Source: a virus. From it: 64,000 nt of DNA. The DNA lies in the IMG/VR virus record IMGVR_UViG_3300035088_000013, positions 1-64,000 of that record, one strand, 5' to 3'. The notes beneath the pieces were generated by a model. That model saw only the letters and a program-made list of their open reading frames with translations. It did no database searches and was not told the DNA's origin. Position 1 is the first letter of the stretch, and each line of letters begins with the position of its first letter. Both the position numbers and the translations under genes were made by a program. This document shows, piece by piece, positions 8,079 through 16,397 of the stretch.

Positions 8079-8273
8079 TTAGCCACGCCCCTTGCGCCAT
8101 AGGCTGATCGATGTGTTCAACGCCTGAGCGAGAAGTTCGATCTCATCCCCGCGGGTGAGGTCGTGGTCGCGGCCGATGTCGGCGAGGGCCTGGCCGAGGG
8201 CGCGGCGGGCGGGCTCGAGGCGGATTTGGCGACCGGCGCGGGGCATGGGGCCGTCGTGGGCGTAGGTGGTCAC
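8079..8273 (-). CDS. Small helical protein, 64 aa
   Basis: GTG 8273 overlaps the stop of the preceding gene (GTGA). It reads VTTYAHDGPMPRAGRQIRLE followed by two amphipathic helices. A later ATG at 8246 is an alternative start. No family recognised; it sits in the leftward Zn/HTH operon. Confidence 0.72.
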   Translation of the reverse strand: MTTYAHDGPMPRAGRQIRLEPARRALGQALADIGRDHDLTRGDEIELLAQALNTSISLWRKGRG

Positions 8274-9070
8274 CGGTAGGCGACCCGGTCGCCTTGGCCG
8301 TGGGCGTCGCCGACGCCCCACACGAACGGCAGGACCGCCGCGCCGGGCACGTCGAGTTGCAGGCCGCCGATGATGATCGTGTAGTCGGTCTTGTTGCGGG
8401 CGATGTACTGGAGCCAGCCGTGGTGCTCGGCGGTGTGCAGGGCGTGCATGTTCCGCTCCCCGGCGAGGTCGTGGGCGACCTCCGGGATCGGCAAAGGCTC
8501 CGGGGATACCGATTCCCGGAAGGTGATCTGGTCGGGGCGGATCGTGTTCGGCAGCAGGAACCGCAGGTCCTCCCAGCGTTGCTGCGCGGCGGGGTCGCCG
8601 CACATGCCGTCGATCTGGTCGGCGAAGTAGTAGCGGCGGTGCCGGGCGTAGAACAAGGCACGGAGGCGGCCCGCGCGGGTGTGCGCGTTGACGGTGGGTT
8701 TGCTCATGTCGAGCAACTCCGACACCTTCGGCCGGTCGTAGAGCCGGGGCAGGCGGCCGATCCGGTCGAGGACCTGCCAGGCGTTACGGCCGAACGCCTG
8801 GCCGACGGTCCACGCGAGGGGTTCGTCGCGGCGGACCTCGATACCGCCGGGGATGCGCAGCACGGTGTCGCGGTTGAGGACGCGGACCTGCCCGGTGTTC
8901 AGGCGCACGACGTAGCGGGAGGCGACGGGGTCTCCGGCGAGGTAGTTGTACCAGCCGACGTCTTCGCCGATGCGTAGCATCCGCTGGCGTTCCCAGGATC
9001 GGGCGGGGTCGTCCGGCCGGAGGGTGAGTAGTTGTGTGGCGTTGGCGGGGGGGTGGATCGTGGTCGTCAC
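8270..9070 (-). CDS. Putative DNA-binding protein with HTH
   Basis: 266 residues from GTG 9070 with GGAG 8 nt upstream. Around residues 115-140, P-K-V-S-E-L-L-D-M-S-K-P-T-V-N resembles the HTH of excisionase/MerR-like proteins. The remainder is a beta-rich domain with no signature. It heads the leftward operon 9070 to 7000, so it may regulate it. A degenerate copy of the repeated promoter lies just upstream. Confidence 0.78.
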   Translation of the reverse strand: MTTTIHPPANATQLLTLRPDDPARSWERQRMLRIGEDVGWYNYLAGDPVASRYVVRLNTGQVRVLNRDTVLRIPGGIEVRRDEPLAWTVGQAFGRNAWQVLDRIGRLPRLYDRPKVSELLDMSKPTVNAHTRAGRLRALFYARHRRYYFADQIDGMCGDPAAQQRWEDLRFLLPNTIRPDQITFRESVSPEPLPIPEVAHDLAGERNMHALHTAEHHGWLQYIARNKTDYTIIIGGLQLDVPGAAVLPFVWGVGDAHGQGDRVAYR

Positions 9071-9100
9071 GTGGGGTCTCCAAACACTCGTTCCCACCCT

Positions 9101-9130
9101 AAGGTACAACCCGCGTCACGTTCATGTCAA
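9101..9130 (-). promoter_or_regulatory. Degenerate member of the repeated promoter family
   Basis: TTGACA (9130-9125 on minus) with a weak -10 (GTACCT, 17-bp spacing; TGTACC with 16) and no GGGGGCTGGAG hairpin. Positioned to drive the 8270-9070 gene. Confidence 0.45.
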
Positions 9131-9160
9131 CGGGGTGGCTGGGGGGTAGAGTCCTTGGCC

Positions 9161-9367
9161 GTGGCATCACACCCGTTCACCGACCCCGAGGCGAAGGCGA
9201 TCCGGGACGCCTACGAGGCGTTGACCCGGGTCGGGAACCTCACCGCCGTGCGCGGCACCTACGAACTCGATCGGACGGTCGACGGCTGGGACGGCATCAT
9301 CGACCGGGCGCATCACGATCTGGGCCTGTTGCTGCTGAAGTTCAGGATCGACCAGGACCCCGACTGA
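9161..9367 (+). CDS. Small hypothetical protein, 68 aa
   Basis: GTG 9161. It reads VASHPFTDPEAKAIRDAYEA, then a helical region ending D-L-G-L-L-L-L-K-F-R-I-D. An isolated rightward gene between leftward units. The Shine-Dalgarno (GGGGGG) is rather distant. Codon third positions are GC-rich. Function unknown. Confidence 0.62.
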   Translation: MASHPFTDPEAKAIRDAYEALTRVGNLTAVRGTYELDRTVDGWDGIIDRAHHDLGLLLLKFRIDQDPD

Positions 9368-9377
9368 CCATCGGTCA

Positions 9378-9773
9378 TCACCACGGCCACGGCCCGCGTT
9401 CACCCTCCGGTGTTGCCCGCCACGCCTCGAGGACGCTCGAGCATCGCGCGCACAACAACCGGGCATGCGCGCCGTAGAGCACGACCAAAGTCCGGCAGTC
9501 CGAACGGCCCCGGCACAAGCCCATCCGTTCCGGCCGGACCCGGGCCGGGCATGTCTGCGCGTGCGCCTGGTAGCGGACCGAACCCGGCCGCCGCGCACGG
9601 CGACACCTGCGCCGGTCCGCCGAGACTTCCCACATCCCACCCAGAACCGGAACCGGATCCAGCTGACACGTCTCCGGCGCGTCCTTGCGGCCGAGGACCG
9701 CCACCGGCGCGCGGCAATCCACACATACCCGGCCCCCGGTCTCCAGGACGTCATGCGACGGCGGTGAGGACAC
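9378..9773 (-). CDS. Cys-rich protein downstream of the initiator gene
   Basis: About 131 residues from GTG 9773, overlapping the end of the 9751 gene. Contains C-V-D-C near residue 17, C-P-A-R and a C-A-R-C pair near the C-terminus, consistent with zinc knuckles. Two other frames here are long but Arg/Trp/Gly-rich and look like shadows. The start is uncertain because no clear Shine-Dalgarno is present. Confidence 0.5.
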   Translation of the reverse strand: MSSPPSHDVLETGGRVCVDCRAPVAVLGRKDAPETCQLDPVPVLGGMWEVSADRRRCRRARRPGSVRYQAHAQTCPARVRPERMGLCRGRSDCRTLVVLYGAHARLLCARCSSVLEAWRATPEGERGPWPW

Positions 9774-10815
9774 GGGCCGGGGTGCGGGCACCGGAGGCGA
9801 TCAGCCGGGCCAGCTCCCGGCCACGAGGACCGGGCACGTCACCCGCGGGCACCACCGGCTCCGGATCCACCACGGCCAAGGTCTCCGACCGGCACCTCCC
9901 GCACGTCCCTGACGGCTCCGAGGGGTGCCTACGGCACCGTTCCCGGTCCGGGTCGAGGTAGGCGATGGGTCCACGCACCCACGACGGCTCCGGGGCGCTG
10001 ACGGCCATCGTCGGCGGCCACCAGCTGATGAACCGGCGGGGGGAGCCGGTCTGGCCGTACGCGCCGGTGGCGGCGGCCCGGAGCACCTGGACGATCTCGT
10101 CGACCGCCCTACCCCGCCCGAGCAGGTCCAGCATCACGTGTTCGGTTGTCGGGGTGTCCCAACCCCCGGCCGCGGCCAGCTCGGCCGCCAGAGCCACCAG
10201 CGCGGGCGTCCGCCGGGGGTCGCCGTCGACCTCGAGGGCCGGTTGCGGTTCGGGTGCGGGTTCGGTCCCCCCCGGTTGCGGCGTGACCGGAGCGTGGGGG
10301 GTGGGGGGGGTTGGTTCTTTGGGTGGTTCAAGAACGGTTAGGCGGACGTCCACGTCCCCCCGGTCGGACGCCGACGTCCCCCCGGTTATGACGTCCACGT
10401 CCGCCCGGACGTCCACGTCCCCCCGATTTCCGGCGGCGACCGGGCGGACGTCCACGTCCCCCCGGTTCTGGGCCGGGGCCGGTTTGGCGGGGCGGCCGCT
10501 CTTGCCGGGGCGGGGCCGGGGCTCCCGTTTGAGGTGGGTGGCCAGGTTGTAGACCACGGGACGGCGGTCCGGCGGGATGTGCAGGACCATGCGCTGGTCG
10601 CCGGGCTCGATGAGTTTCAGGGCCTCGAGTTCCTCGAGGTCGCGGCGGACCGAGCGTTCGTTCTTGCGGGTGTACCAGGCGAGGGTTACCTGTGTGGGGA
10701 ACGCGCCCCGGCCGTCGTGGTCGGCGTGGTTCGCCAGGCCCATCAACGTCGCGACGAGGTGCTTGGGGAGGTCCGGGCAGTCCTCCAGTACCCACGCGAT
10801 CGCCTGGACGCTCAC
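9751..10815 (-). CDS. Candidate replication initiator / winged-helix DNA-binding protein
   Basis: 354 residues from GTG 10815. The N-terminal 95 residues have the look of the winged-helix domain found in phage/plasmid initiator-type proteins: L-P-K-H-L-V-A-T-L-M-G-L-A, then F-P-T-Q-V-T-L-A, then a recognition-helix-like R-S-V-R-R-D-L-E-E-L. A low-complexity linker follows with repeated R-G-D-V-D-V, then a DnaD-like helical region and a C-terminal C-G-R-C. The linker DNA is an iteron-like array. Initiator function is inferred from domain layout and iterons. Confidence 0.65.
   Translation of the reverse strand: MSVQAIAWVLEDCPDLPKHLVATLMGLANHADHDGRGAFPTQVTLAWYTRKNERSVRRDLEELEALKLIEPGDQRMVLHIPPDRRPVVYNLATHLKREPRPRPGKSGRPAKPAPAQNRGDVDVRPVAAGNRGDVDVRADVDVITGGTSASDRGDVDVRLTVLEPPKEPTPPTPHAPVTPQPGGTEPAPEPQPALEVDGDPRRTPALVALAAELAAAGGWDTPTTEHVMLDLLGRGRAVDEIVQVLRAAATGAYGQTGSPRRFISWWPPTMAVSAPEPSWVRGPIAYLDPDRERCRRHPSEPSGTCGRCRSETLAVVDPEPVVPAGDVPGPRGRELARLIASGARTPARVLTAVA
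10343..10465. repeat. Iteron-like direct repeats inside the candidate initiator gene
   Basis: Three 21-bp copies, CGGACGTCCACGTCCCCCCG plus G or A, at 10343-10363, 10406-10426 and 10445-10465. Two diverged copies lie at 10365-10385 and about 10388-10408. Starts are 22, 23, 18 and 39 bp apart. Origin iterons embedded in an initiator gene are known from lambda O and many theta plasmids. Confidence 0.68.
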
Positions 10816-11439
10816 GCGCCCACGGCCGGGTGAGGGGCCGTGGTGACGGCCATTCTGACGTATATTTGTCGCATTTCGGACACCTTGATTCGGGTCAATG
10901 CCCCCTGTGCGTAAACACACGTGATCGGCGCGCCGTATGTCGCGAGTCGGATCCGGCACGGATCAGCTACACTCGAGGGCAAGCGCCGACCCCCGGTGTC
11001 ATCTGCTAGCCGGGAGCGTTTGTTCTCAACTGGATATTTGGCAGGGGCATCGAGCCCGCGCGCAGTAACGATTTCCTTTCCTTCGGGGTCGGATATTGAG
11101 TTGGTTAATCTCCTGCGCCACGGGTCGCCCACAACTGCCGTGCGGATAGCCGTTGAGAACGACGTGACCGGCCTTCGTAGATCGGCCCCCCGCTAGCAAC
11201 GGGGGGCCGGTTCTCGTTAGAGGACCGGATGTAGCGCTTGTTGCTCCCTCTCGTTGCTGGCCAGGGGCTTCGGTTCGCAAACTGGCCACGAGCGGGTTAC
11301 TTCCGTGTGGATATTACCTCTACCGGTGAGCCTCACCGCGTTGGTCCCTCCGGCGTGTTCGGACCCATTCAAGCAGCCCAACCGGACCAATACGGTCATA
11401 TCACGTTATATCAATACGCGGGGGTTGAGGTGCCCGGTA
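10816..11439. other. Intergenic region, no convincing gene
   Basis: 624 bp of AT-richer sequence upstream of the initiator gene. Short frames exist on both strands (for example + 10921-11196 and - 11026-11289) but none has a Shine-Dalgarno or a clearly better composition than its antisense. A perfect hairpin lies at 11183-11209 and an imperfect TGGCCAG/CTGGCCA hairpin near 11258-11288. Probably regulatory or origin-linked sequence. Confidence 0.5.
11183..11209. terminator. Perfect 10-bp GC hairpin
   Basis: CGGCCCCCCG (11183-11192) and CGGGGGGCCG (11200-11209) with a 7-nt loop CTAGCAA; followed by GTTCTC. A symmetric terminator-like element in the non-coding region. Confidence 0.6.
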
Positions 11440-11871
11440 TTAGTCAATGGAACCGCGCGGCGCGATCCATTCCTGGCGCTGGCCGGTGACCGAGGCGATG
11501 TGCTCGAAGTCGGCGTCGTAATGCAGCACGATCGCACGGTGGATCTCGGCGACCGCCGCGGTGAGCAGGTCGAAGGATCCGGCGGCCCGATGCAGCCCCC
11601 GGTCGGCCATCAATCCCTGCACCTCGCGGGCCCGGTCGGCGACCTCCTGCGTGACGGGTAGCTCGATCATGAACTTGGCGCGTGTCGCGAGAACGTGGGC
11701 CACCTCTTGCGGCCGGGCGGAGAACCCGGCCTCCAGGTCCACGGTCAGGCACGTGGCGGCCACGCCCCGGTCGATCAGGTTCTCGATCAAGGCCCGGATC
11801 CGCGTGTCGGCCGTGACCCGTGCCGCTGCCGAGGTATCGATCAGAAACATGGTGCCGGGCAGCAGCATCAC
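11440..11871 (-). CDS. vapC: PIN-domain toxin (VapC-like), module 1
   Basis: 143 residues. The PIN-domain acidic set is visible: F-L-I-D-T-S near residue 12, E in V-D-L-E-A near 46, D in S-F-D-L-L near 100 and D in H-Y-D-A-D-F near 119. VapC proteins are Mg-dependent RNases inhibited by VapB. The ATG overlaps the end of the vapB-like gene. The C-terminal half resembles the second VapC at 20243 (both have L-H-Y-D-x-D-F, then T-G-Q and E-W-I-A). Confidence 0.88.
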   Translation of the reverse strand: MMLLPGTMFLIDTSAAARVTADTRIRALIENLIDRGVAATCLTVDLEAGFSARPQEVAHVLATRAKFMIELPVTQEVADRAREVQGLMADRGLHRAAGSFDLLTAAVAEIHRAIVLHYDADFEHIASVTGQRQEWIAPRGSID

Positions 11872-12080
11872 CGGCGGGCCTGCTTCATGATCTCGGGGTT
11901 GCCGATGTCCTCACCCCAGAAGTCGAACATGCTGCGGACTTCCCGCTGGGCTTCCTGGCCGCGCCGGGCAGCGAGACCCAAGGCGGCATCGATGGTGTCG
12001 GTCTTGGTGGTGGTGCCCAGCTCACGCGCTGCGGCTGCCAGTTTGTCGTCGTCGATCTCGACGGTGGTCCGCGTCTTCAT
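11868..12080 (-). CDS. vapB: VapB-like antitoxin, module 1
   Basis: 70 residues, ATG 12080. The N-terminus, R-T-T-V-E-I-D-D-D-K-L, is a ribbon-helix-helix strand plus helix; the C-terminal helix (R-S-M-F-D-F-W-G-E-D) would wrap VapC. It overlaps the toxin by 4 nt. Antitoxins of this family repress their own promoter. Confidence 0.85.
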   Translation of the reverse strand: MKTRTTVEIDDDKLAAAARELGTTTKTDTIDAALGLAARRGQEAQREVRSMFDFWGEDIGNPEIMKQARR

Positions 12081-12112
12081 GCATACACTTTAACACACTC
12101 TATGTACCGGAA
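12081..12112 (-). promoter_or_regulatory. Probable vapBC promoter/operator
   Basis: AT-rich leader just upstream of vapB: on the minus strand it reads ACATAGAGTGTGTTAAAGTG followed by TATGC. The repeated AGTGT element would suit VapB autoregulation. It is unlike the repeated phage promoter, so this module seems to keep its own control. Confidence 0.45.
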
Positions 12113-12129
12113 CCCGCCCGGGTGTGGGG

Positions 12130-12729
12130 TCAGAACGGCGGGTCGCCAGCAGCCTCGCCCGGCGGTTGGCGGCGGGCGACCGCGGCCCACCCGGCACAGA
12201 ACAGGCCCGGCTGGCCGTCCATCCGGAACGGCACACCCCGGATGATCGGCGGCCGGTAGTCGTCCGGGGACCCGGCCACCTCCCGGCCGTCGGGGTGAAC
12301 CCACCGGGCCGGGCGGCGCATGCCTTGGTGGCACCAGAACACACTGCCGGACGACGGCAGCCCGAGCAGGGCCTCCTCCGTCCACCGTTCCGACCGTTCG
12401 GGGCTCCGCGGCCGGTACGCGCAGTCGTCACACATCCCGCCGGGGCGGACCTCGATCGCGGTCGCCGCGGTCAGCTCGACCGGGTCGGTTTGGGCGTCGT
12501 CGAACACCGGCTCCCAGCAGGTGCAGTACGCCGGGCCGGAGATCGTCTCACCCCAGCAGCAGCCGCGGAACTCGTCGTCGTCGGGGTGCTCGCGGGCCCA
12601 GATGATCGCCCCGCCGCAACCCTTGCCGTGCTCGACGAGGGACGCCACCTCCCGGGGTATGTCCACGCCCAGCCCCTTGGCGCGTTCGACCACCCGTGCC
12701 ACGGCCATCCGCTCGAAGTCACCAGCCAT
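12130..12729 (-). CDS. Cys-rich hypothetical protein, 199 aa
   Basis: ATG 12729. Three Cys clusters are seen: G-C-G-G around residue 37, C-C-W and Y-C-T-C-W around 57-71, C-D-D-C near 100 and F-W-C-H near 132. Many metal-binding sites without a recognised family. It lies between vapBC and the recombination genes, transcribed leftward. Confidence 0.78.
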   Translation of the reverse strand: MAGDFERMAVARVVERAKGLGVDIPREVASLVEHGKGCGGAIIWAREHPDDDEFRGCCWGETISGPAYCTCWEPVFDDAQTDPVELTAATAIEVRPGGMCDDCAYRPRSPERSERWTEEALLGLPSSGSVFWCHQGMRRPARWVHPDGREVAGSPDDYRPPIIRGVPFRMDGQPGLFCAGWAAVARRQPPGEAAGDPPF

Positions 12730-12874
12730 ACCGCCACGTTAGGGGAGGATTACGGTCGTACGGCGGCAAGGCGGGGCGTACCGGGAGGCGTGGTGTGCGG
12801 GGATGTCCCGCACCCCCTTGTTCGAGTAGGGCATGAATCACGCCGGTACGCCCCCGTCCGTCTGCGCGATCGGG

Positions 12875-14152
12875 TCACGCGATGGTGTCCAGGTGCTCGT
12901 CGACCGCGGCCGCGGTGATGGGTTGCTGGCGTTGCGCGGCGCGGACCCGGTTGACCTGGACCCACTTGTCGACGCGCACTTCGGGTTGTGCGACGACGTC
13001 GTACGAGGGCCGGTGCTCCGGGTCCAAAGTCCAGTAGCCGAGGTTCCGGTTGTGGGTCGCCTTGTACTCCGGCATCCGGCGCTGCCGGGAAGCGACCTCG
13101 TACTCCCCGTACGTGCCGGTCGGCACCCCCTCGAGCAGCAGCTTCGACTGTTCGTAGGCGGCCTTCGCACCGGCGGACGCCTTCTGCAGCTCCCACACCG
13201 TCCCGGCGGCCCACGCGATCGTCACGGTGTCAGGGTCCTCACCGAGCGCCACCCACGACTCCGGCGACCGCCCGGCCGCCGCCGCCTCCTCGGTCTGCCA
13301 GCAGTGGTTCAGCGCCGGGCACGACGTGCACCGCCAGTCCGACGGCCCGGCCCCGTCCCGGGGCGGGGTGACCCCGAGCTCGAGCGAGTCGGCGAGGGCC
13401 AGCAGCGGCTCGAGGGCGCGCTGGGCGCGGGCGGGGTCGTACAGGTACCAGAACGACTCCTCGTCGCCGGGGGCACGGCGGACGCCGAGGATGCACACCC
13501 GGTTCACCGGCCAGCCTGCCGCTTCCAACGCGAGGCCGTAGATCATCGCCTGGTCGACGGCCTCGTCGGGGGGGCCGTAGTCGCCGACCTGTTCCCACTT
13601 CCACTCGCCGAACGTCTTGTAGTCGATGACGGTGCCGGTGATCGGGTCGTACTCGTCCAGGTACGCGGACCCCTCGAGGCCGGGTACTTCGAGGCGCATG
13701 TCGTAGTGCCGCCACGGGTACCGCCACGCCCGCGCGCGGGCGGCCTTGTCGTGGAACGCGGTCCCCATCGTCGCCGCCCGGCGGGGGATGCCGGTCCGGG
13801 GGGTGTAGTCGCCGGGTGGGGTCTCCCGGTACCACACCTGGCGTCGGCACTTGCCGACATCCGACACCCGCGGGCCCGGGGGCCGGTCCCCGGCCCCGGC
13901 CCGGCGTAGGGCGTACAGATGGTCGTCGTAGGCGGCCATGTCCTCCAACAGCGACGCGTGGTCGGCCTCAGCGGCCTGCTGGGCGAGCAGATCGGCCGGA
14001 TCGTGGGTGTACCCGGCACACCCGTCCGGTGGCCCGTCCTGGTGCGAATGCCAGGCTTGGCCGCACACGCACGGGCACTCGCGGGGGCCGATCGGCCACC
14101 CGGCGGCGGCGATGTTCGCCGCGGCCACCTGCACGTCGGTCATGCCGGTCAC
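12875..14152 (-). CDS. Cas4/RecB-like PD-(D/E)XK nuclease with putative Fe-S cluster
   Basis: 425 residues, GTG 14152 (alternative ATG 14143), GTGA overlap with recT. Nuclease core: G-T-A-F-H (motif I) near residue 130, Y-L-D-E-Y-D near 170, V-I-D-Y-K-T (the D-x-K of motif III) near 182 and Q in V-D-Q-A-M. One Cys before the core (G-K-C-R-R near 101) and C-T-S-C...C after it (near 275-283) match the four-Cys Fe-S arrangement of Cas4/AddB. Next to RecT it probably serves as the processing exonuclease of a RecE/T-like pathway. Confidence 0.85.
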   Translation of the reverse strand: MTGMTDVQVAAANIAAAGWPIGPRECPCVCGQAWHSHQDGPPDGCAGYTHDPADLLAQQAAEADHASLLEDMAAYDDHLYALRRAGAGDRPPGPRVSDVGKCRRQVWYRETPPGDYTPRTGIPRRAATMGTAFHDKAARARAWRYPWRHYDMRLEVPGLEGSAYLDEYDPITGTVIDYKTFGEWKWEQVGDYGPPDEAVDQAMIYGLALEAAGWPVNRVCILGVRRAPGDEESFWYLYDPARAQRALEPLLALADSLELGVTPPRDGAGPSDWRCTSCPALNHCWQTEEAAAAGRSPESWVALGEDPDTVTIAWAAGTVWELQKASAGAKAAYEQSKLLLEGVPTGTYGEYEVASRQRRMPEYKATHNRNLGYWTLDPEHRPSYDVVAQPEVRVDKWVQVNRVRAAQRQQPITAAAVDEHLDTIA

Positions 14153-15306
14153 GACCCGGCCCCCAACAGCTCGTCGAGGGCTACGATCCGGTCCCCGGCC
14201 GCGGTGTACCGGTCGGCCTGCTCATCCTGCCCGGCCTTACGCAGCGCCTCGGCGACCACCGGCCGGTACCGCAGCATGAGTTCGATGACCTCTTGCGGGG
14301 TGGCGGTGGTGAAGTCCTGGCCGCCGCGGGCGGCCCGCCACCGCCGGGTGATCCAGTCGAGATCCTTCCCGAGGACCCCGGCCTGCCACGCCAGCTCCGC
14401 CCGGGCCAGCTCCCCCCGCACATCATCGGCGGTGGTGTCGACGGCGGTGCCGTCGATGACCCGTTCCCGGGTGGCCGGGGGGTTCGCCTTGGTGTAGGCG
14501 GCCCGGCGTCGCTCGGCGGCGGCGTCGCGTTCCGCTTCGGCCTGTTTGCTGGCCTCGGACTCCTGCTCCGCGTCGGCGCGCATCTTGGCGGTCTCCTCCG
14601 GCACGTAGTAGCCGGAGAACGTGTTCGGCCACGCCGCCCGCAGGGACGCCGCCTCGGCGCACTTGACCAGCATCACCAAAGGTTTGCCGCCCCGGGAGGC
14701 GGGTTTCCAGTTCGCGATCGGGACCCGCTTGCCGGTGGCCACCCACCGGCCACGGTCGTCTTGGGTCTTCTCGGCCTGCATCGGGCAGTACTCGTCCCAG
14801 AACACCGGCCGGGACACGGCTTCGACGAACCCGGCCCGGTACACGCCGACCTTCGCGGCCAGGGGTGGTTCGGGGCTGGTCCACACGTCTTTCCAGACGC
14901 CGTCGGGGCCGCAGAACATCGGGGGTGCCTGGCCACGGTACTCCTTGGTCTCCTCAGCCTTACGGCGCAGGCCCTCGATCCCGACGTGCCGGATGTACTT
15001 CCCGGCGATGCGGTAGAGCATCGCCTCTTTCGCGTAGGGGTCGAAGCCGCGTTTACGGCAGTCGACCAGAAACGCGATCACCTCGCCGAGGTCGTAGTCG
15101 GCTTCGATGCCGAGGGGGCCGAGCAGCCGCATCTGGTCGGCGTCGAGGTGTTTCTGGGCGCGGGCGAACCGCAGCGGCAGGCCGTCGACGTGGGTGGGGA
15201 TGACGATGGTGTCGCCGTCCAGGGTCGCCACCGATTCGCGGCGGGCGACCGTGGTGGTGTCGGTTGGGGTGGTCTCGGTCACGGGCGTATTGTCTCGCTC
15301 AGGCAT
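14149..15306 (-). CDS. recT: RecT single-strand annealing protein
   Basis: 385 residues from ATG 15306. The RecT core is clear: F-L-V-D-C-R-K-R-G-F-D-P, then Y-R-I-A-G-K, then G-I-E-G-L-R and E-Y-R-G-Q near residues 80-130. The C-terminal 100 residues are a helical, charged extension. RecT anneals complementary single strands during phage recombination; the overlapping nuclease downstream supplies resection. The start is not backed by a good Shine-Dalgarno; GTG 15279 is an alternative. Confidence 0.88.
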   Translation of the reverse strand: MPERDNTPVTETTPTDTTTVARRESVATLDGDTIVIPTHVDGLPLRFARAQKHLDADQMRLLGPLGIEADYDLGEVIAFLVDCRKRGFDPYAKEAMLYRIAGKYIRHVGIEGLRRKAEETKEYRGQAPPMFCGPDGVWKDVWTSPEPPLAAKVGVYRAGFVEAVSRPVFWDEYCPMQAEKTQDDRGRWVATGKRVPIANWKPASRGGKPLVMLVKCAEAASLRAAWPNTFSGYYVPEETAKMRADAEQESEASKQAEAERDAAAERRRAAYTKANPPATRERVIDGTAVDTTADDVRGELARAELAWQAGVLGKDLDWITRRWRAARGGQDFTTATPQEVIELMLRYRPVVAEALRKAGQDEQADRYTAAGDRIVALDELLGAGS

Positions 15307-15488
15307 GACATGTCCATAAATGTCAACGTCCCGTGTGGACCCCTCGGACGTGACGGTGCTACCGTCACGCACGACGAGAGTCCCTTGCACGGCACTCGTC
15401 GGGCAACAACACCGATGCCTCGCCGGACCGTCACGCAAGTACCTGGGCAGGTACGTGACGACCCCCTGGCGGGGCATCGCTCATTTCT

Positions 15489-15884
15489 TCAGGCGGCCTT
15501 ACGCGCCCGGTCCTTGTTCCGGTCGCGGTAGTACAGCGGGGTGACACCGTCGGCGGCCAGCTTGCCGGTCTGCATCGCCCACCTCACGATCTCGTTGAGC
15601 GGCCACCACGGTTCCTCGAACGCCTCGCCCCCGGTGCCCGCGGTCACGGGCCTGCCCATGATGCGGTCCTCGGTGGTGCGGTAGCCGGACGGCTCCGGGA
15701 TGTCCGACGGGCGGGCGTGGCCGGTGTCCCGGATCCGGCGGCGGCGGCGGGCCAGGGCCACCCGCAGCGATTGCCGGTCACGGTCGATCATCCGGCTGAT
15801 CCGGTGGTAGGAGACCGGGGTGGTGTCGGCGAGCAGGGCCGCCAGACGCTTCGTGTCCGCCGTCGTCGGCGGGGTAGGGGTCAT
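15489..15884 (-). CDS. Hypothetical protein, possible HTH
   Basis: 131 residues, ATG 15884. The N-terminal half (T-P-V-S-Y-H-R-I-S-R-M-I-D-R-D-R-Q-S-L-R) has an HTH-like pattern with a very basic R-rich helix after it; the C-terminal half is hydrophobic/aromatic. Upstream of recT in the same direction; about 180 bp separate them. Function unknown, perhaps a regulator. Confidence 0.75.
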   Translation of the reverse strand: MTPTPPTTADTKRLAALLADTTPVSYHRISRMIDRDRQSLRVALARRRRRIRDTGHARPSDIPEPSGYRTTEDRIMGRPVTAGTGGEAFEEPWWPLNEIVRWAMQTGKLAADGVTPLYYRDRNKDRARKAA

Positions 15885-15924
15885 CGTTCTCGTGTCCTCT
15901 CTCCGTCACGGGTGACACCACAAC

Positions 15925-15953
15925 CATACGTCCCTATCCCCCGTACATGTCAA
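15925..15953 (-). promoter_or_regulatory. Degenerate member of the repeated promoter family
   Basis: Minus strand TGTTGACA (TTGACA 15953-15948) with a weak -10 (CGTATG) at 17 bp; no leader hairpin. Suited to the 15489-15884 gene. Confidence 0.45.
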
Positions 15954-15962
15954 CAGGGGTTT

Positions 15963-16331
15963 TCAGGTGGTGGCCGGTTCCTCCAGGCCCGGCAGCATCG
16001 CCCGTGCCTCGTCGGCCGGGAGGTGCCGCCACCGGGGATGCAGCGCCCCGTCCAGAGCCACCGTGGAGTACCGGTTGCCCTCGGGGTTGTCCGGGTAGTG
16101 CTCGATCACCCCCAGCACGTCATCCGGGTAGGCGCGTTCCAGCTCCAGCAGGATCGCCTGGGCGGCGTTCGTGATAGACGTACCAGGGTCGTCCTGGCGT
16201 TCGGTGAGCACCGCCACGACCGACCCGGGGGCGGCCCGCCACACCCGCAGGCGGCGGCGGGCCACCCCGTGGTAGCCGGGGTACGTCCACAGCTCGTCGC
16301 GCTCGAGCACGAATCCGCTGTCCTCTGCCAT
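15963..16331 (-). CDS. Hypothetical protein, 122 aa
   Basis: ATG 16331 with GAGAGGAAACGCC upstream, a reasonable Shine-Dalgarno. An alpha/beta protein starting MAEDSGFVLERDELW; contains D-D-P-G-T-S and H-Y-P-D-N-P segments. No known motif. It heads the leftward run that ends at the vapBC pair, and its promoter is back-to-back with the rightward copy at 16463. Confidence 0.82.
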   Translation of the reverse strand: MAEDSGFVLERDELWTYPGYHGVARRRLRVWRAAPGSVVAVLTERQDDPGTSITNAAQAILLELERAYPDDVLGVIEHYPDNPEGNRYSTVALDGALHPRWRHLPADEARAMLPGLEEPATT

Positions 16332-16397
16332 GGCGTTTCCTCTCGTCGCGCGGCGGGTCCGTCCCGTTTAGCGGCGGGACCTCTCCCACCATACATA

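Noticed and set aside
9167-9754. 195-residue minus frame with ATGA overlap to the initiator gene
   Set aside because: Composition is Arg/Trp/Gly-rich and it overlaps the Cys-pair frame that looks real; judged a shadow.
10343-10465. The five direct repeats as a CRISPR or transposon end
   Set aside because: No target duplication, no inverted ends and no transposase; iteron or peptide repeat is simpler.
10921-11196. 91-residue rightward frame in the AT-richer region
   Set aside because: No Shine-Dalgarno, poor composition, and the stop falls in the loop of a hairpin; antisense frames are equally long.
11258-11288. tRNA-like T-arm (GGTTCGCAAAC) in a hairpin
   Set aside because: Only the TGGCCAG/CTGGCCA stem forms; no acceptor, D or anticodon arms can be drawn.
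15304-15326. TTGACA upstream of recT resembling another copy of the repeated promoter
   Set aside because: No -10 at the 17-bp distance and the ATG would lie only 14 nt after the -35; treated as a chance or dead copy.
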